Assembly (NCBI RefSeq): GCF_042242105.1
Contig: NC_092017.1
Coordinates: 22,175,432-22,239,431, forward strand
Length of the DNA stretch: 64,000 nucleotides
Reading direction: 5' to 3'
DNA from: Pempheris klunzingeri
Taxonomy: Eukaryota > Chordata > Actinopteri > Acropomatiformes > Pempheridae
The translations under genes were made by a program, and so were the position numbers. Positions 21,984-34,804 of this stretch are shown here, piece by piece. The notes below the pieces were generated by a model. It saw only the letters and a program-made list of their open reading frames with translations, made no database searches and was not told where the DNA came from. How positions within the stretch are numbered: position 1 is the stretch's first letter; every line of letters starts with the position of its first letter.

Positions 21984-24900
21984 TGTAAAAACCCACATAC
22001 ACGAATGTTAACACTACAACACATATACTAAAAAATAAGTTATTATAAATAAATCAAGCCATGACATTACTACAAACAGAACAGAAAGCTAAATTGAGTG
22101 ACTGACAGATTAAGCACAGCCCTCCTCTCTCAAAACAGTAAACACCCTTTCAAAAGAGAGATGAGGTGCACAACATAATTGACACTGCAATCTGTCTTCT
22201 CAGAAGTCCATTCCCAAGTTCGAGCAAAGATGGTTACATCACATTTGGGTTCTGAGAAAGTTCAGCTCCCTTTTAATTAATTATGGAGGCACTTTAAATC
22301 ACAAATGGCATAACAGCACCCTCTCAAATCCATTATCTCGCACAACTTTTTTATCCTTGAACACTAATTGATGCCAGAAAATATCAATTCACTAATGAGG
22401 GGTCTGATTATTTCCAAGCCAGGGAGATCAAGATGCGAAGTAATGTGATAGGCTTACAAGCAAATTACCGTAGCAGAGAAATAAATAGACCCATTGTCAT
22501 GGTATTTGTCATGGATCTATTTCGTATTGATGGCTGTACTTTAATCTAGTGCACCAAATTGCAGACGTTGTGTGAATGTGGACAAAGATGCTCTGAAACG
22601 GAGCCTAACAAAAGTGCCAATGTGAGTTTATACTGAATGTGAGTTTATAGCCGGTGTTGTTTCAGCACTAGTGGTTTTCTGGTGCTGGAAAAATGCAAGA
22701 ATTGAACGAAATTGATCAATTACCAGAGAAACACCATGACAGTTCATCAACTGGTCCAACTGTTTGCCAAAGCATGTTAGACACACAACATCTGATTCAT
22801 AATTAATCTGTATCTCTTCAGTTATTTAGCCGGAATTACCCATGCCCCATACAGATAAAGCATATTTCTCTGGGTAGAACTGGTTCATACTGACAAATGT
22901 AGGACCAAATGAGTAGTCAAAACTGTTTTTGAGCCCCAAGAATAACCCATTCAACATGTGCAATCACGTCGCACACCGTGTCAGCGTCTTGTTAAAATGT
23001 AGCTGGTATAAATCAATACGTGGGAGAGGCACAATAATGTGATAATCCCGACAACTATGTGGGAGCTCATTTGTTTTTGCAGTGGTGGTCGACTGGGCCC
23101 TCCTCTCGACCACCGCCTAATCCCTCATCATCTCCCCAGTGAATAGTGGTGGAATCCTCCGAATCAATAACATGAACATGGACTGACCACTTAAATCAAC
23201 CCCATCTATCTTCCCACTGTGGGCCTGTCCCTGGCTCGCTCATCCAGAATCTTTGCTCTTCTCTTTCTACAAAATGCTGGTTTTAAAGTGCAAAAAGTGG
23301 ATTTTAACATCCATCTCAAAGTGGTGAAGGTGCTGTTTTTTAGAGAATAAAAGCTCTGATGGCTCATTATCCTTGACTGCAGAAGGGTGAAGCTGAACTT
23401 GATGCCAGTTCCTGTTTGTATAAGCTATGAAAACATATCTTTTGGCAAGCGCTCTAACTCCACAGCCATAGGTGAAAGGCAGCATTTTTCATCACTTTAG
23501 ATGGGAGTTTTTGTCAATCTCTTCATGGCAGAAATGATTACCTAAATCATAACGCTTTACAGTCTCCTCCCTCCAAACAAGCTGCCCTAATTGTGAGGCT
23601 ATTATGAAGTATGGCATGTCTTAATGAGGTGATTTGTCACAGGGGGAGTGAAAAATCGATCAATAACAGAGCTATTATTTATTCATCAAAACTAATCGGT
23701 GAGGCGTATTGGGGCAAGCAATGTGTGTAGGTGCGCAACTAGAAACTGGAATCTGAAGTGTACTTGATGTACAGTTCCCATTGGCTTCTACTTTGGACCT
23801 GTAGATTGCACTGCGCAAATTGCCATTATGTTCTGCAGTCATATACTAATAAGATATTAGCATTTCCATGCAAAAATAAAGTCTTCTCTCTATATATTTT
23901 ATGAATATGATCATTGAGTGTATCCGTGATGCAAACAGATTTTGCTAAAACATACAGTGCAGAGTTCTGCCATATACTACAGAGCCATGACAGGCCTCTA
24001 AAGTTATTCATCTTTGCTTTATCTTGTTCCTCCTTTTTTAATGTTCATTAATTCACATTTGAATCATGATGGGGATTCTGATTCAGTTAGATTTAGTTAG
24101 ATATAAATATGGTTCAGTATCATGTTTTGGGTGAAAGTACTTTTGAGGGTGTAAAATTTCTTGACTCAATTACTTGTGGAATTTCTTTTCGTGTCTTTAA
24201 CTTTAAATAAGAATGTATGACAAAAACAAACATACATTACATACTTGACAGCTAAAAATTCAGTGGCAGTCACTTTTATGGGAGATGATTCTAGGAAGTC
24301 ACATGTTGTACCTTTCTTGAGTGTTGTGTCTGATTCTGCCCGGGGTGTTTCTGGAGGCTGAGGGAGAGCCGCTGCCGCTTGTGCTGCTGCTGCTGCTGAT
24401 GATGATGATGCTGATGACACGGAGTTCTTCGGAGGGCTGTATGACTGACTGCCAAAGTTCTGTCTCTTCAGCTTGGCGTTAGCCTCAAGCCTCTCCAAAA
24501 CAGCCATCTGACACTGCTCTACTGTAGACACAAACGATCTGCAGAACTGACAGCAAAAGGAAACCAGTAGTAAGGGGATGATACATGAGGATGCTCTGAG
24601 GCAAGAAAGAGAGTCAGAAATGCTTATATCTTGGATGGAGATGAACATTTTATGCTAAATAAAGACTTTTCTGTGCCACGTTGCATCACAGTTTCTTCTG
24701 TATTTATGTGATTCAATTCAACCTTTAGAGAAAAAGTTTTTGAATGAATGAGATATAAAAAAGGGCATTTTTATCCTTTGCTATGGTGCATTTGAAACAG
24801 TCAGAACAATGTATATCATTTACAGCAATTAGTAACAATAAGGGTAGTATAATGTTCCTGTCTCCAAAAGCTTTTTTCTCAGGACTGCTTTGGATAGAAG

Positions 24901-26544
24901 CCTTTGCTCTGAGGCTACACTGGAGCATTGATAATCTTATCAGCTGAAACAATTAAATTACTGATACACAAAGATGTTTTAAGATACACTTCTTTCCCAG
25001 ATTTGGACACATAAGATAACATTACAAGTGAGATATATACAGCAAAGTGGTGACAGAATCAGTAAGAATAGAAGTCACTTCATATTTGTCTGAACTTACT
25101 TCTGCGTAGTCCAGTTTGCCCTCTTTGTTGACGTCAACTAATGAGAAAATAGCATTCACCTCTTCAGTGTTCATTTTCTCTCCTCTCTGGAAGATTAAAC
25201 ATGTTTTCTTTAGTTTGAACACCAGAATGAGCGTGAGCCTATCAGTGATTTTGATCATTTTATGTTTAGACACATCTGTAATACAACATGAGTGGGTCCC
25301 CAGTTGCTGAGGTAGCTCAGTTGGTTCAATTTACTCTACCAACCTAAACGTTAATCTAAAACAATAAGTAGACAATTTGTTGCAGGTGTATCTAATACAA
25401 AATGTTTTAAGAGACTCACAGTGGTAAGAGCCTTCTCAAGTTCACTGTGTGAGATGTAGCCATCACCGTTGACGTCCATCTTCTTGAAGGCTCTCACGAG
25501 CTCACTTTCCTCCGTTCTCTTCTCACACTTGAGAATCTCACAGAAGTCATCAAAGTTGAGTTTGGACGTTCTTGGGGTCCAGTATTTACTGAGAGTTGCC
25601 TGGGATGGATTTCTGCCAGCCTGCTGGAGAGCTGGATAGTGAAAGAGTATTGAATCTACTAGTAGCACATCATCTGAACATCTGCACCACTTGCACTACA
25701 AAAGGTCACCCCCTAAATGTGCACGTCTCTCCTTTTACTTCCCTTTAAGTAGCTTTAGAGGTTGGACGACATCGTTTATCATACACTCTCTTAGACAATA
25801 TCGCATATGTGTTCCCTATCAGCTTGCTCTGGCTGATAAGGAACATACAGTGAGTAAAATAATTAAACCTAAGAATCCATGATTTTATTCTGACAAATAG
25901 AAATGTCCTAGATTTGTAAGGACTGACTCACCATAAAGTCAGCTGGGTATGAGAGGTTAAAGGGAAAATCCACTACATCAAGCTGACATTGTCCTCTTCC
26001 AAATACTTTTTGGACATGCTGGATAAGCCACTCCTTACAAACACAGACTGCCTCTGTGAGACTGAAATTAGAGCGTTAATACTTGATGTCACCAGTTGAC
26101 ACCTGATTTAGGTGTCCTGATTTAGTGACACATTAAGCCTGTGGTTTTATAAGCTGCTTTGGAATTCAAAGTTCAAAACTAACCATGAACTGCAGGGCTT
26201 TGAGTCATGAAAAAGAAAATTCCCCATATCCCAGTATCATCTCATGACTGCTGACGTTAGTGTCCAGGGAGTCATCACACACTCTTTGGGGAGATCAGTT
26301 TACAGATGACATTATCTCCACAACTAACGTTACATGTTATACAAATATGATGACAATGAAACTGTGTGGCACGTAAACAGTCAAACGAGTTATTTCGGTT
26401 TTAAGTTAGCTTACCACGACATAACTGCTGCTTCGAGGCGATATTTGTCAAACTAGATCTAAACACAGATAGGTATGCGGCTCTGCACTGCATGTAGAAA
26501 GCCTCCTCTTCATCAGAAGGACGAGGTGACTCTTGAAAAGACAT
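16385..26544 (-). CDS. efcab7: EF-hand calcium-binding domain protein 7, 13 coding exons
   Basis: EFCAB7 is known to act with IQCE at the base of primary cilia, anchoring the EVC-EVC2 complex for Hedgehog signalling. Coding exons in transcript order: 26415-26544, 25420-25631, 25100-25186, 24312-24546, 21818-21939, 19624-19765, 19184-19293, 18818-18981, 18379-18512, 18101-18249, 17605-17814, 16675-16782, 16385-16465. All phases close, giving 627 codons against about 629 in human. EF-hand loops are at residues 96-107 (DVNGDGYISHSE), 132-143 (DVNKEGKLDYAE; weaker, Glu at loop position 5) and 412-423 (DLDGNGLLSLEE). Best-conserved blocks are the N-terminal CRAAYLSVFRSSL, KYWTPRTSKLNFDDFC, the segment around the third EF-hand, and the C-terminal VCQHVLPIN. 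Exons 4 and 5 encode a Ser/Ala/Pro-rich linker that is poorly conserved. Exon 5 has unusual splice sites at both ends. The start is supported by homology and by the divergent gene itgb3bp 572 bp away. Confidence 0.96.
21590..21775. mobile_element. Degenerate family A-like repeat in efcab7 intron 5
   Basis: An AT-rich block ending with TTAATGATGAATCAATTAATC resembles the terminal part of the family A short elements, but internal diagnostic segments are weak. It lies just downstream (in transcript sense) of the exon 5 donor. This is a tentative assignment. Confidence 0.25.
21818..21939 (-). CDS. efcab7: efcab7 exon 5, bounded by simple repeats
   Basis: This 122-nt exon encodes the Ser-rich linker (DSRSSSRPSSARSRRSS...). 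Its acceptor CAG is preceded almost directly by a (TG)n tract instead of a normal pyrimidine tract. Its donor is CAG|GTGCCC, running straight into ten C residues. Phase joins correctly on both sides (G|AC at the start, codon boundary at the end), which supports the boundaries despite the weak sites. Confidence 0.85.
21946..21981. repeat. (CA)18 microsatellite at efcab7 exon 5 acceptor
   Basis: CA repeat on the plus strand, so (TG)n in the efcab7 transcript, ending about six bases before the exon 5 3' splice site. Confidence 0.97.
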
Positions 26545-27116
26545 TTTTGGAAGAGGAGCTCGGCCTGGTTACCGTTAGCTAACCAGCGTGAAGGCTAGCA
26601 CTCTCCAGCTTTGGAAACCAGAGACCGCCGAAGATGCCAAATATGGCAGCTGACTTGCAAACTATTATTTTTTTTGCTTTTCATCACATCGTAACACTCA
26701 CATGAAAGCATGCAAGATGCATTTCATTGGATTAAACCCGCGTTAGCGATGAAATTTGTTAAACATCGTTGCTATCTGCAGTGAGTCTGTTGCTAGGTAA
26801 ACAAAAACTCACCGGTGTTCACCAAAAACGACACTGAAGAAACAAACGACGATGTTTCCCGCTTGTTTTGTTAAAAAGTAATGTAACGCTATATTGGACC
26901 CTTCTAAGCTGTAAAAAATATTAAAAATGCAAATAAGGGTTTACTTTTTGAGTAAGAGTGTATATTATATATATATGATCGAGTCGTTTTTGCAATAATG
27001 TGACACCCGGAACTATATATAGGAGAGGTTATGTTTTACACGAACTGTTTGAGTGTAGCAAAGGCGCCAGTTTCATAAATCTATGACAAACTAACTTCTG
27101 CTGAGACAGCTTTAAA
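26545..27116. promoter_or_regulatory. Divergent promoter of efcab7 and itgb3bp
   Basis: Only 572 bp separate the two start codons, which point away from each other, as do EFCAB7 and ITGB3BP in human. A TATATATAGG at 27,014-27,022, about 100 bp before the itgb3bp ATG, could be a TATA element for that side. No TATA box is evident on the efcab7 side. The segment 26,700-26,870 is enriched in ACGA/CGTT-type CpGs relative to its flanks. Confidence 0.6.
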
Positions 27117-29760
27117 ATGCCGTGAGTATTGTTCATTGTATCTGTTTTGTCTGTCGGCTGCCTTTTATGGGTTAAATCTGTTGCCACCGAATCGATATTA
27201 TTTAGCAATTAGATAGAAACTGCTTATTAAAGAAAGCAATTAATTGACACTTAACTTTGCTCTTTAATAGTGTGAGAAGAACGCTGCACATGGACAATAC
27301 CCGTCATGTAAGTAAATATGTGGTTCATATACCAGGAGTACTGACAATGTGATCAATTTACTGATCGTCCACAGCCAACATACTGTTTTCTCATTTCTGT
27401 GTAAAAGGATGTTTTAACAGACTGTCTGGGTTTGAAATGTTAGTTCCCATAACATACTCTCATCAGATTTTGTCCTCTCTCTGTCCCGAATAGCATCGAG
27501 CTTCAAAACTCCCAGTTCCTGTGAGACACCAGGCACTTCTGACTGAGGCTGCAAGTTCTCCAGCAGGTGTGTTGACAAATGTCACTGCAAATCTTTCAAA
27601 TATGAAGCAAAAGATGTCCAGACAGATGTCCCACAGAGGCACGAGCTACACATTGAAGCAGGACAAATGGACTTAGGCCATGTCCATACTAGTGCACAAT
27701 TATCCTTGATTTTGTCAAGAATGTCACTGACATACTGGTTGTTGTCAGACGGTTTTGGACTATAGATCTGAGGTTACTTTCCTGTTACAATCCTATTCTT
27801 GGAAAGGACATTCTCTAGGACTATGACTTTTAATTTAACTCACAGTGTGTGTATTGTTATCCTTGTGTGGTAAATTACACTGTCCCCTTGCCAGTCCTCT
27901 AAACAACTTGTATATACACCAGTGTGCTCTAGATTGTGTTGTTAAGGATGTGGTGCTTAATCAACAGAAAAGACCAAAACCACGAGACATGAACAAGAAC
28001 CTCAAACAGAGTTGGAAAAGTGAGTATTTACATCAAAGTTTTTTCATTTTCTGAATAATTTAGCTCATTATTTTCATGAGTCACTTGTATTTAGGCTGCA
28101 ACGCATTACTTTTTTCACTGAAAACTGTTAATACATGAAGAACCAAAGTAGAGCACAGAGTTAAAGGGTTACATAGAACTCCCTTTTATGAGTTGCTATA
28201 TTTCAATTGCCGCACTTTCCTGATGGTCATAATGACATATCAGAATTTAATGACAGGAGACATGGAATGACGGGGATCCATCACCGGCCAAATTATCAGT
28301 GATTTACATAGCACTAAAAATAGTTGTATAAGAGTCACTTAACATAAGAACCATTTCCTTAGTCAAGGCAGACATTTGGTGTCTGGCCCATCCATCAAGA
28401 TAAGCATTAGTTTTTAATTTTATAGTGCTGTCACTAATACGTTACATGAGCTCGGTTTACAGTACATTCATAACACTCACTTGGTTATGTCATATTAGGG
28501 TGATTTGGGGAACAGCAGTATTTTAATTTAATGTGAATTTCAAAATAAATGTAATAGTATTTGGAGAGGAAAAGTGGAATTGCAAATGGCCAGACTGCAG
28601 TCAGATACACTTCCAAACCAATGGATATAAACAATTAAATGAATAAATACGATTAAATAAATAACAGAATTACAACTACTGTAGGTTATCAACCCATTAG
28701 TTATCAGCAATTGTTCAAATCATAAATAGTTACCAAATAAGTTTTCATTGTATAAATCTTGGATTCAAACATTTTTTAAAACATTTTCATGTGTTTTCAA
28801 ACTTCTCTTTTGGCTCATTCAGGCTCCAGCAGTTAAAGCCCACTAACTACTGATCAATATATAATAGATAATATATAAAAGTAGGCTGTATAAGTAGTTA
28901 TATGTAGTCCTTTGAGAGACGTGCTTTAGGTTTTAATATTACATCCAATCATGTAATTAACTCAATAAAACACACTAGCAATTATAATATGAAGATTTAA
29001 ACATGTCATTGCATCATTGTCACCCCACTCTCTTTTGCTTTGACCAGATTGGACTCCCTGCGATCTAAACTGGAGCAATCCGTGGATGCATTCATCAAGG
29101 CCAGGAAAGAGCTGGAGGAAATATTCGTGAGAAAGACTTTTTCTTTGGTATTAAATCTTTACAATAGGCGGAAATGTCTCGGTCTCCATCCCGTCTTTAG
29201 ATTGAGAGATGATGGTTTTTATTACATACTGAATATTCACCTCTGACATGACTTTTCCTTTCAGACCACAGCTATGTTTTTTTTCTTTTTTTTTTTTTAC
29301 TTTGTTCATCTTTTTTCCATCTGTATTAGGGTTTCTGTGGTTTTCCTCTTATCTCATTGATCCTGTCTTTTAATTAGTCAGCAGAGGGCAGCAGTGAACA
29401 AGAACGTGTCTTCACTGGATCCTCCTCTGACCTGCGGACTGAGCTGAGGAGACACAGAGAGCTGAGTAAGTACACGAGTCAACAAAACGCTGTTGAATGT
29501 GACTGTTAGAAAGTCAGTCAGGAAATCTCAGGTCAAATGAGAGTTTTTACATTTTTCACTGACTCAAACCGGTTGTAAAATTATGAAACAAGTTATGATT
29601 TCTGTCCTGAGTTCAGTTATTTATGGCATCAAACGGAGACAACTAATTTTGTTAGACACTCCAGTTTTTAGCACTCTTAGAATAATTTTGATGGCCTTTT
29701 CAGCATCCAGATTAAAGTCGTCTTTGAAGGAAAGTAAACATCCCAAGAATCACAGTCAAG
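27117..29760 (+). CDS. itgb3bp: Centromere protein R (integrin beta-3 binding protein), seven exons, 3' end incomplete
   Basis: CENP-R is a small coiled-coil subunit of the constitutive centromere-associated network; the human product was also described as integrin beta-3 binding protein/NRIF3. Exons: 27117-27121, 27271-27307, 27494-27566, 27968-28019, 29048-29126, 29378-29465, 29704-29760. All junctions are GT-AG and phase-consistent, giving 130 codons plus one base. The N-terminus MPVRRTLHM matches the vertebrate MPVKRSLKL start. Exons 5-6 give the coiled-coil LDSLRSKLEQSVDAF, then an AEGSSE segment matching ALEGSRE of human. Exon 4 has a weak pyrimidine tract but is the only acceptor choice I found that keeps phase with both neighbours. 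The human C-terminal SYEFLKAIL block was not found; see the candidate terminal exon. Identity is well supported by sequence and by position between efcab7 and alg6. Confidence 0.82.
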
Positions 29761-32700
29761 GTAATGTATCTGGTAATAAATGTAATAAAGCTAACGCCGT
29801 GTTAGAGTAAACAATCTTTTATTGCCTAACATTCACGTGCTATTATGCGTTTATGCCATCAAGATAAACACACCTACTTCACATTACTGGATTTTTATCA
29901 CACTGATCATTGAGAGGCTTTATGGCCGTGTGCTGAGTGGAGCTGAGGGTTCAACCAAATCACAAGATTTACTGAAGATTAAAGCTGACACACATTTTTG
30001 AGGACATGTGTGGAAATCCAACACCTATTCCCTCAAAGGGCACATTAATTTTGGTCTGTTGGATATTCACCTCAGGTTATATGCAGAATATGAGGCCAGT
30101 ATCACTACTTTTTGCTATTATTTTTCAGTGGAATCCTTCACTAAATGGGTCCATTTCGAAAGTTGCGACATCTCTAGGTCTTCAAAGGGCTGTAAGAAAA
30201 CATTTGTGTCCCAATTGTTTGGCTGATGAACAAAATGAATAGGAAAACAAATGTCACGAGGCAGTTTATTCCCAAGGACATTCCCATCCGGCACTACTTC
30301 ACTATTTGATTTGCCTCTTCCTTCATCTTCGTTGCTATTTAACATTAACAGCATCAATGGATGCTTGTTTCAGTTGTTCAGACAATTGTGTGCTCGGCGA
30401 CCTTTGGAGAAAAACAACATTTTGTTATGGTTACACAAACAAGTCAGTGAGTAGTTTTCCTAAGGAAAGAATTAATTTGATTATTTAAGGCACATATCAT
30501 GCCTGCAGCAGAGCAATTCTTGTGATCCAATCATACAATGGTGACTTGTGTAAAATTAATAGGGGGTATTGTCAGGACGCGAGCTTGTTTTCCGATAAGG
30601 TTGTTAGAAATTATTTTAATTAGTTCCAGTAAGGGAGCTGAACATACATGATGCATTGTGAATCAGCACCACAGGAATGTCACATTTTTGTCACATGGTG
30701 GATCTGTGAAATTTATCAGTTTTGCATTAGCCTCCTTACAACAACAGACTTCACAATGTCAAGGCAGATAGCTGGGGGAGAGAATTGGCCCTCTATGTGC
30801 ATTGAGACACACATTTTAAGTAAACAAACTGTTATTCAAAGCTGCTGAAGAGTTCTGCCCTATATCTGCTGGGAGTGTGAAATCCAGACAGATGATGTTG
30901 ATGGTATCTTGAAGCATGATTCTGCTCCAGTGTAAAATGTTTGTTTAGATCTGCTGCTATGGCCTTTAGGCTCTGGGTCCAGGGAGGGGAGCGCAAGAGG
31001 CTAGGCTGGGTGCTTCGTGAGGGTGTAGGATTATGTGGGAGTATGTGCTGGTTGTTCTCTTATCTTGACATTGTTGGTGGAAAAGCATGTATTTATTTAC
31101 CATATTGTGTGTAAAAGAACAAAATCATATTGAGAAATGGGACGTCAGACGTGACAAAAGTGCTACAGTATTTATATTCCAACAGATCTTCTGTCAATGT
31201 ATTATTTTTATGGGTATTTGATGCACAGCAATGAGGCACTACTATATACATTTTAACAATGGATTTGACTGATGTCTCCAACACATCAGTGGTGCACTGA
31301 GGTGACTGATTTATAGATCATTGTAATTAACTGTTTTCCACTCATAGACTCAATACTCAGCAGATACTCAATACTCAATACTCAGAAATGGACTTACCCT
31401 CACTAGACTTTACAGGAAATTCTGTGATGGAGGACATCTAACTTAGAGGTCGTTAGTTCGTTTACTTAAAATAGGTGCTCGGTGAGCACAGTTCTCTTCT
31501 CTTCTTCCATCTTTAAGTCTTTTCAGAAATACACTGAGGCATCTTTCGGGGCTGCAGCATGATTTCAAGTGACCAGCCAGCTAAATCACTCCATTACCTG
31601 AGCCATACTGATACAGCATTGGCTTAGGTCTCCGTATTTAAAACGATGGACGAGATCATTTTGAGAATATGTTCATGCACTGGTTTGCAGCACCTGTTTG
31701 TCTCCTTTCAAACTCAGACCACAATCCAAACCTCTTTTGTCTGTCATGTCGTTATTTGTCCCCCCCCCCCTACCTGTGGGGTGCCTACAGACTATTCATG
31801 ATCGTACAATTTTGTGTAACAGCAGCACAAGTGAAATGGCTCAGTGCTGTCCGTCTGTCTATGGCAGCCATTACACAGCAGGCAGAGCCCTTTTGTGCAT
31901 GTTCAGGCTCTCCCCATCTCTTCAGTGTCTAGCCTCCCGCACCTCCACCCTACCAAGGGAGCTGAGGAAAATCCACAAGGACATTTAAACCTCGAAGGCC
32001 AATCCTCCAGTTCCACTTCTTCTCCGCTGTCTTCCTCTCTGTCTCCCTTTATTCCCCTCTCCCCCTTTTTCCTGCCTCGTCATCCTGTTCTCCGCCTTAT
32101 GCTGTGATAGTTAAAACTACTTCTTTCCTCAGAGCGAGAGTGCGGCGTTAAGAAGCGCTTACGACCGTCCTTTAAGGTTAACAAAAGTTTCAGTAAGCAT
32201 TCTAAAGAAGTCACTCTTGGTGAGCAATCAGGCTTGGGGCGAGCATAAATCCTCTGGGTATAGTCACGGCATTACAAATACCCTCAGTGCCTGTATGTGC
32301 TGATGACTACAAAATTGAAAAAGAAAGGCCCTAATAATTCTGAGGCAAGTTTCCCTCAGCAGTAGGTATTGATTATTTGTGTGTGGTGAGAGATTTGGAA
32401 AATTCAATTAAAGGAGTTGTGCAAAGGATTCATAAATTCAGCCCCTCCAACCCGTATCGAGACATGGTTATGTTCTAAATCAATGCTGCACTTCACAATA
32501 TATTTTCTTAGGAACATAAAAATAAATAACATTTAAACAGTTCTGCTTACTACAGAAGCAAATTTTATTTTCTCCGAAGCTTTTTAGTAACAACTAGGTA
32601 CTGACTTGTGCTCATCTTCAGGGTGGTAACATATTTTTATTGCAGTTTTTCCCAGAAGAAAATCCCGTATAATATGAATTTTGAGATGACAAAATGAGGG

Positions 32701-34804
32701 AAAAGGGGACGGCTCAGCAGTGTAAAAATTGATCAGGCCATACATGGGCCCACGTTGGGGAAGATTTGTATGTCAGCAGTAATGGGCTGTATTAAAAGAA
32801 GATTCCTTAAGATGTCATAAAAGTGATGGGGCTGTGTCGCAGGTCGTGGGCTGCCGGCCCAGGCAGCTCCCGGACTCTGGCACATCAATCCTAGCAGGCC
32901 GCACGGACAGATGCCACCTACCCACTGGGAGTTTTATGCTTTCTGATTGAACACATGGTTGCAATTAAAGGGGGGGTGGGGTTGTATATTAGGCTGTTTT
33001 GGTCGAAGAGAAGCCGCTGCTCTTCGATCGAGAACGTGGGTTGCAGAGTATGCAATCTTTTCAGGCGTGATTTCTGATTTAGTGATGTCATTGTATTTCA
33101 TCTTAGGGTGCAAAAAATATACTTTCATGTTTCTTTGAAATATCAAAATGGCAAGAAAAAAGTATTTTTCCGTAACCAAACTGGGGGTTGAATAAAAACA
33201 CTAATCGGCATCATCAAAGGATAAGATTTTAACATTTCAACACTAGACTTTTAATGACTTTTCTTCCAGTTATGCATTTGTTTACCTGTTTTGTCCTTGC
33301 AATTGCCTCTCTGCATTTTCCTGCCACTTATAACTGAATAATTGGCATTTCTGTTTTGAATAAATTCTTCTACTAATCTATAAATGCTTGACTTTAGACG
33401 TTTTCAGTATTTACGAAGACTATTTTTTTATTTTTTTCAATTTGAAATGAATTACAAATTGTATTTTAAAAAATAGGGAAATGCCACACATCTTGGTTTA
33501 TTACCAGGTAGCCTTCTTGGTTATGGAATATATGCCTCGTGTTAACTCTCTTCCTCTTGTGAACATTCAATCCTGACAGTGACTGTGGTGTGTGTAATAT
33601 CACTGGGTGCCAGTGGGGTTACAATCATGTTTTCCTCTCCCATATTCCCCAGGTTTTTGTTAGCGAGGCATCTCGGCTGTTGACAGCTAATGGAATTGCT
33701 CTTCACCTCCTGTGCGTATGATCCCGCGGAGATAAGGCAGGAGATGAATGTGGAATCTGTGCTGTCAGTTGCGAGGCTGAGATGTCTTAGAAGCCGTCAT
33801 TCATGTGCGGGAGAAGTGTCTAAAACTGTGGGAGCGAATCCTCTGACATGTTAGACTCTGCCTACCCGCCAGAGCTTCTGCCTGGCAGCTGACAAATGTT
33901 GATTCTACATTAACCACAATGCTGCAACGCTGTGCAAATAATGTTCTTTCAGATGGCAACCCTCATCCCCGTTATGGCTAAAACTATACAATTCTTCCCA
34001 CCTGTGTAGTTTAGCACCTTTTTAAAAGTAAAGGGGGGGGCAAACTGTCTCATACGACACAGTAGTCTCTTTATTTGGCAGCGCCTGGGAAGGCCGAGGC
34101 CTCTCACTGCCCGAGTCGACCTAAGCAACAGCTGGTGTTCACAGCAACATTTCCTATTTCTGCCTAAGGTGGATCGTGTAACTCTCACTTTATCACCCCT
34201 AGAGGCCACGTGAAGGACAAAGCCAGCACGCTCATAAACAAAACTAATGTTTTGATACAAGCCCCTTTGGAGATTGTTAGAAGGATCCGTGGGTCTTTTA
34301 ATGCCTCTTTACTACCCCTGATACATCCAGTTATCTTTTACCTACGCCACCAACTTTAATTACAAACTGAGATCTAAAACTGTTGGGTGTCCCACTAACT
34401 TCTACTGATGTGTATTAGTCACCTGGAGTCCCTTAAGGAGTTTTTCTTCATCTGCCACTAGCAGAGTTTTAGCTCTAAGTGTACAGTATCTGCCTACTGT
34501 GCCTGCCTCAAGACCCAAGTTTAGAGCCACAGAAACTGGGGATACAGCATGTGTCCAGGATAACTGGTCAGAGACCAGAGGTGGTAACAGGAACCTTTTT
34601 CTTTTTTTAAATGCCACAAGCACATTAGCTGGATACTTTATGAGACTGAAATTGCTGAATGAGACATTTATGGATTTCCAATTGCAAACCATATCTGTCT
34701 GAAAACCGTTCCAACAGGTCAGTGTAAACACAGCCAGATGAAGCAGTTTGCCTCAATGAGTCTTGTGTTTTGTAGCTTTATATGTGACTGTGATGTCACG
34801 GACT

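Noticed and set aside
25300..25345. tRNA-like segment (GAGGTAGCTCAGTTGGTTC)
   Set aside because: It resembles an A box but the B-box-like part is directly adjacent, with no cloverleaf. It is more likely a fragment of a tRNA-derived SINE.
27895..28019. 125-nt version of itgb3bp exon 4
   Set aside because: In the frame needed for exon 5 it contains two stops; the 52-nt version from 27,968 fits phase on both sides.
30006..30488. Overlapping short open frames at 30,006-30,488, considered as itgb3bp or novel exons
   Set aside because: The acceptor at 30,128 is in phase with exon 7, but the translation has no similarity to CENP-R and no coiled-coil pattern.
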